64,000 nucleotides of DNA, from the NCBI GenBank assembly GCA_014529385.2, contig CM043958.1, forward strand, positions 156,711,293-156,775,292, read 5' to 3'. Position numbers and translations under genes: made by a program. Source of the DNA: Adiantum capillus-veneris (taxonomy: Eukaryota > Streptophyta > Polypodiopsida > Polypodiales > Pteridaceae). This document shows, piece after piece, positions 59,401 to 64,000 of the stretch. The notes beneath the pieces are model-generated. The model saw nothing but the letters and a program-made list of their open reading frames with translations, ran no database searches and had not been told where the DNA came from. Position 1 is the stretch's first letter, and each line of letters starts with the position of its first letter.

Positions 59401-59570
59401 GAGTGGACCCCCCTCGAATGTAGCCATTATAAAACATGTGATAGCATATGCCTCAAAATCAAAGAACCTTGATGAATCATTTCCCGTGAGTAATGCCAAT
59501 TGTTCAAAGTTTTATTCATTTACCTAACAAGACAAGAACACATCTTTCTGTCTCTAAGTTGTTGCGACAT
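56489..59570. other. Upstream region of the RING gene; no further gene recognised
   Basis: The first 1.5 kb (to about 58,000) has less skewed composition than the transposon DNA and should hold the 5' untranslated region and promoter of the minus-strand RING gene. No TATA box or clear upstream exon could be identified. From about 58,300 short open frames on the minus strand (for example 58,326-58,559 and 59,204-59,437) show no known motif. No mobile-element boundary is clear before the LTR-related sequence at 59,575. Confidence 0.45.
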
Positions 59571-59574
59571 AGTA

Positions 59575-60138
59575 ATAAAGAAATACCGGAAGGGGCGCTT
59601 GTCTTTGGGGGCAATGCGTTTGGGCGCGAAACTCCGTCATGCCGTGTCAACTCTCTCTCTCTCTCTCTCTCTCGTACAAACGTCCGCAAGCTCACAGGCT
59701 GTACGTCATGTTGATGTGGCAGCTGTACAGAATCCCGCTTTTTGCGTTGACTGCTGACGTGGCAGAACTGTACGGAATTCCGAAGACTGCGCTGATGCTT
59801 TTCGGGGAAAGATTTTTGGAGTCAATTGATTTTGGGACTCTTGCTTTTGAGTTTATGGCTTTTTTTAGCATCCCTTTGTAAGAATAAAAAGGGCCCAAGG
59901 GCTTCACTTCTCAGGGCATCTGGACGCAGAGTCTGAGAGCTGAGGACCTGCGAGAGCTGTACTTTGCTCAAAGATTTTTACAAAAAGGAATACCGAAAGG
60001 GGCGCCAGTCTTTGGGGCCAATCTCTCTTGGCACAGAACTACGCCGGGCCATGTGGACTCAATAATTGTGAAGTGTTTTAAGTGAATCTCTCTTGTGTCG
60101 TGACAAAACCTAGACTTGGGGTGCCCAAGTTTATTACA
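59575..60138 (+). repeat. LTR (plus strand) with an extra copy of its tail
   Basis: 59,715-60,110 matches the reverse complement of 61,062-61,557 over most of its length, including CTGTACGGAATT, GTAAGAATAAAA, GACGCAGAGT, TTTGCTCAA and AATACCGAAAGGGGC. A TATA-like GAATAAAAAGGG lies near 59,883. It ends ...TTTATTACA before a primer site. The segment 59,575-59,650 (AAATACCGGAAGGGGCGC...) duplicates the LTR tail seen at about 59,990-60,060. A CT microsatellite separates the two. Confidence 0.7.
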
Positions 60139-60139
60139 G

Positions 60140-60151
60140 TGGTATCAGAGC
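60140..60151 (+). other. Primer binding site (initiator tRNA-Met)
   Basis: TGGTATCAGAGC, a perfect match to the common plant primer site, one base after the LTR end. Confidence 0.85.
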
Positions 60152-60203
60152 ACGACCGATTTCTCTTCTACCGAAAAGTACGATTCTTCTTCTCGCAGCA
60201 CTT

Positions 60204-61016
60204 ATGGATTCCAAAGAGAATCAAACAACTCCATCTACCACCCCTGAGGTAGGAGGCAATACGGGAAATTCAAGCAATTTAGCGGAGAATGAAGACGGGC
60301 CACCCTGGCCCTCACAGTATGAACTCATGGAGATGCAACGTCAACGGGTTGACGAGTGCGCAAAGCAGATGCTTTAGTTTGCCAAGGATCCCCAGTATGC
60401 AAAATTTTTGACCCAGCACTCAATGGATGAAGTGCATACCCAGTGGTAAAAAGCCATTGAGACACCAATCAAACCGGCAATCAAGAAACCTCCTACTCCG
60501 AGGAGGTTCATTAAAGAAGAACTTCATGATGTTGTCGAGACCCGAATCAATCAGCTTCTAGACACGGAAAAGCCATCAAAGAAACCATCGAAGAAGCAAT
60601 TGAAAAAGCGCAACAAGGGGTTTGACTACCCCGGTTACTTGGGTCATCAATCTTCTTTTGCAACTGCACGAAAACAGAAGAAGCGTGTGCGTTTCGAAGG
60701 ACTACCCAGTTCTTCTTCCTCTTCTTCCGACAATACTTCTAGTTCTTCCTCTTCTGACTCGAGCGTGGAAGGCAAAAAGGGCAAGAAGCGAAGCAAGAAA
60801 CAAAGTTTTGGAAAGAACAAGAAAAAGGAAAACAAGATCAGATTCCAACCAGTTTCTAATAGTTCTATAGAGGAGTCATCCTCTGACAGTTCGGACTCTG
60901 ACAATCACATGTTTTATGCAAAGAAGAAACAGTTTTATAGAGCCAACCAGTATGACTTCCTCGAAGACAAGAACAAAAAGACAAAGGGATTTAAAAAGAG
61001 GGTAGACACTCAGTGA
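60204..61016 (+). pseudogene. Gag-like frame of an LTR retrotransposon, truncated and with stops
   Basis: Starts at ATG 60,204 (MDSKENQTTPSTTPEVGG), 52 bp after the primer site. It reads in one frame to TGA at 61,014-61,016, apart from TAG at 60,375-60,377 and TAA at 60,447-60,449. The second half is highly charged, with serine runs (SSSSSSSDNTSSSSSSD) between lysine-rich blocks (KKGKKRSKKQ, KNKKKENK), and ends FLEDKNKKTKGFKKRVD. Such low-complexity basic/serine linkers are common in plant gag proteins. No zinc knuckle is present before the frame meets the inverted LTR at 61,062, so the gag is probably cut short. Confidence 0.65.
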
Positions 61017-61061
61017 AATTTGAATCCTTTTCAGGATTCCGAGATGCTCCGAAGAATCTGT

Positions 61062-61557
61062 AGCGACACGAAAGAGGGATTTACTAAAAATACTTCACAA
61101 CTTTAAATCACAATTCCATTCGAGACGACACAGCCCAGCGTAGTTCCGTGCCGAGAGGTATTGGCCCCAAAACTTGGAGCCCCTTTCGGTATTTCTTTAT
61201 TTTATTAAATCTTGAGCAAAGTAAACTCCCGTCGGGGTCCTCTGCTCTCAAACTCTGCGTCCAGGCCTGAGAAGTGAGGCCCTTAGGGCTCTTTTATTCT
61301 TACAAGGGATGCCAAAAGGAGAGCCCAAAAGCAGTTAAACTCAAAAACAATGAGTTCCCCAAAAGCAACTAGGTCCAAAAACTGCAAAAGCAGTCGGCGC
61401 AATTTACAGAAATTCCGTACAGCTGGCAGCGCAAAAAGCGAGCATGTCCATACAATCTGCCACGCCAGCATGTCAACGGAAAAACCGGAAATCCGTACTG
61501 CTGGTCCACGTTGGGATTCTGCCCGGGTGGTCATGCTACGTCATCACTTTGTGACAT
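61062..61557 (-). repeat. LTR of the same family, minus strand
   Basis: Read on the minus strand it begins TGTCACAAAGTGATGACG at 61,557, directly after a purine tract AAGAGGAGGGTA (61,569-61,558), and runs to about 61,062 where homology with the plus-strand LTR ends (CGTGTCG). It lacks the last 50 or so bases of the plus-strand LTR, so it is a 3' LTR truncated at its far end. Confidence 0.75.
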
Positions 61558-61569
61558 ACCCTCCTCTTG

Positions 61570-64000
61570 AAAGAATTGTAATCGCCCTCAATTACACCTG
61601 CAAAACAGACAAGCCATTAACCATTTTAGTAGACACTTACTCTAAGCACTGACGCACTAGACACGACACATCTAGCACTCGTACAAAGACGACAGTCACA
61701 TCACTGCACATGACATCACTTGACAAATCAACCACATAAAAATTTATTTCAAATCTCAGGCGATGACTGCCAGCAATGTATTTAGCAACCGCATCTAGAT
61801 CCGCACCGGACCTCATTGATGTCGGATTAACTAATCCCATATTGCGGTCATGTCTATAGAGATTTTTTACTCAAGCGTTGTCGTGTACGAGTAATCATTT
61901 CCGGAAACTCCCATTTCGAAGTACTTCTCTCACAACGTCATTCAACAGAATACTATCATCCCATTAGTATCGTTGAAACCCAAAGGGAAATCAATGACTT
62001 TATTCCATTGAGGTAATTAGTGACAAAGGAGTGGAGAAAACTCCCCTCTTGTGCAGGGCCCGCCTGCACCAGATTCAACCTAGTGATATGTGGGAACTCT
62101 TGGAATAGCCACTGCTAGACCAAAAGCATCGAGGTAAAGTTCCAAATCTGAGGAGTATCTGCTAGGTCCTCCTCCTCCTTACATTTCGCATTCAATGCAG
62201 GAAGGTTCTTATCTAAAGATCCACCATTCGCTTTACCTTTCTCGTTCCTGTCTTGGAAAGTCAGTATCTGTTCCTAAATGAGTATCTTCTCGCTCTTTTT
62301 CAATTCAAGCTCATCCGGGAGCTATCACCACTCCAAAGTCATCATTATCATCTCATTCATAATTGTGTTATGTGGTAAAAAATAACAGATTCTTCATCCA
62401 ATAACTCATTGAGGATTATTTTCTTGTCAGATAAAGCCAATTTAGCAGCATCCCTCTCACTTATAAACAGTTGTCCTCAACTGTAGAGATCCAACTGAAC
62501 TACCAGGGAGAAACCGGAAAAATTCAAAATCTTGCTCAATGGTGAGTTGAGCTAATCCTTTCTCAAACGAGAACTTAAAAATTAAATTACCTAAAAATTC
62601 AATAATTCAATACTTACCTTACCGATTCATGTCCTTCCTCTAGTACCTCGAGGATATCCTTCACCAATCATCAAACTTACAAGCCATGTAAGAACTTGTC
62701 ATTCGCGTCTTTCCAACATATTGGAAGTTTCCTCATCTGAGAATCTTTCAGCTCACTTTTGCCTTCTCAACCTCGAGAAGAATAATCCTCCTTAAAATCA
62801 ATCAAGGAATCTGTCCTTGCGCATAATCCTGCGTTGTAAGTTCATAGGGTATTAAACCTATTGTGTCCTCCCACATAGGGAATGCCCAAGTCATAGAGCA
62901 TTAAGCTCGATGTCTTTCTTTCACAAACAGAGTTTGCGATCACATTAAAGAAGGTAGGCGGACGGTTTCAATCCGAAGATTCCTTGTGCACGGCGGCACT
63001 TCCTTCCAATCTTTTTCTCCAGCGAGTTATTACCACTAGCAGTGTTTTCTTGACACCCATTAGCGTCTATTCCTTGCGGAGGCCATTAGAAAAAATCGTT
63101 TCACCTTGCAAGCATCTAGGATTGCTCGCAAAATCTTAGGCAAATAAAATTCTAGCAGTACGATTCTGTGAACATAAGTTCAAACTTGGCCCACTTAAGA
63201 GCGAACCCACTTTAGATCTCAAGGATGTTCTCCCATATGTGGTTAAGGTAATTCTTACCATTTTAAAACGGTTGGCGTATTATACTCTTACGAACATAAT
63301 AGTTCGAATTTATTCCAACAGCGTATAAATGCTACTTGACCTACTCATGGAGAAACATATACCGCAACCAAAAGTTGCTACTGTAATGGTAAAAGCACAT
63401 AGCGTACTCAATGATCAACGACCATCAAAAAACCTCTTCTCTGTAGAGAAACTCAAACTCCTTCTACTGAACACATCTCATATAGAGATTCTCGTGTCGG
63501 ATCATCCTTGCATGCAAAAAGGCGCTCAAAAGAGTATAACAAACTCCCGTCCAATTCCTGAAAAGAAAGTTGATTCATCTAATTCCGTTCAGCAGAAAAA
63601 AAATTCGATTGGTAGATGACCCACCTTGGCATAGGTCTGCATTTTCGTGTGTTATCCATGTACCCAAAGGTGTACATAATTCTTAAGTTGTGTTAGAGTT
63701 TCGGGACCTGTCCTCTCACTTAAAGTTCGAGGGTCTTCGCTTCGAAAACTCAGGAGTTGGATTAAATTTCCTTACTCCAAACTTTCTCCGGATAGCAACG
63801 TATCCTTCAAAGAGAGATAACAAAAATTGATGTTTCGGTGTTCAATAGTTCCCATCCACTGCGGGGATTAGATTCTATATACACTAAGGTGTACACTTTC
63901 AGCTTCTACTGCGAACTCCACCATCTCCTGCAAAGTATCTTGAAGATGTGTCTACAAAATTCGGGCAAAAGTCCTCCGTTTGAATTTCTTCATCTTTCCT
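61570..64000. other. No gene recognised; possibly interior of the minus-strand LTR element
   Basis: Because a polypurine tract and LTR lie at its left on the minus strand, this should be the 3' interior of a minus-strand retrotransposon. I could not find a pol motif. Short open frames (61,637-61,840 minus; 63,329-63,619 plus) have no recognised domain. Confidence 0.4.

Noticed and set aside
60204-61016. Possible nuclear SR-type host protein (serine/lysine-rich)
   Set aside because: It follows an LTR and a perfect primer site at the usual distance and has in-frame stops, so a retrotransposon gag is the better reading.

Overview
The window reads as repeat-rich nuclear DNA of a land plant. The evidence is the set of plant-type mobile elements: CACTA/En-Spm DNA transposons with tnp2 and DUF4218-type transposase, Ty1/Copia elements primed by initiator tRNA-Met, and Ty3/Gypsy-like elements with a TGGCGCC-type primer site. 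There is also one intron-containing RING-H2 gene of the MBR1/HIP1 type. The abundance of CA, CT and AT microsatellites and the general style of the elements suggest a fern or another large-genome non-flowering plant. That is an inference, and the species cannot be fixed from the sequence alone.

Layout. 1-1.2 kb: a decayed CACTA transposase fragment running in from the left edge. 1.2-4.55 kb: no gene recognised. 4.55-6.58 kb: two LTR-like blocks in opposite orientation. 6.6-11.2 kb: degenerate Gypsy-like material (leader, coiled-coil reading frame, LTR-like block, gag). 11,215-17,264: a structurally complete CACTA element (6,050 bp, 12-bp terminal inverted repeats, 3-bp ATT target duplication) with a tnp2-like gene and a second proline/serine-rich gene, both mutated. 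It sits inside a Gypsy gag. That gag is tandemly duplicated, and the second copy (17,774-18,631) preserves the un-inserted target site. 18,632-26,690: a large LTR element without coding capacity (LARD-like), nested in the second gag copy; its 3' LTR carries an inverted internal segment. 26.7-30.1 kb: the rest of the Gypsy element up to the start of reverse transcriptase. 30.1-34.5 kb: two Copia fragments around a roughly 90-bp minisatellite, then an unrecognised reading frame and an LTR. 34.5-46.2 kb: LTR-like blocks, reverse-strand Gypsy pol fragments, a Copia integrase fragment, and a rearranged locus with a perfect 84-bp inverted repeat. 46,216-51,386: an almost complete Copia element with LTRs, primer site, gag, pol, polypurine tract and a perfect TCTCC target duplication, disabled by stops and frameshifts. 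54,435-56,488 (minus): the only apparently intact host gene, a four-exon RING-H2 E3 ubiquitin ligase. 59.5-61.6 kb: two same-family LTR segments in inverted orientation around a lysine/serine-rich gag-like frame. 61.6-64 kb: nothing recognised.

The window is therefore mainly a record of nested insertion, local duplication and decay. Many premature stops are at tryptophan, glutamine or arginine codons, as expected from C-to-T decay of methylated transposon DNA. I found no new defence, CRISPR or biosynthetic system. The most informative structures are the CACTA insertion with its paralogous empty site, the LARD-like element with its internal inversion, the inverted-repeat rearrangement at 40.8-42.1 kb, the head-to-head LTRs at 60-61.5 kb, and the RING gene with two in-frame, stop-free introns.
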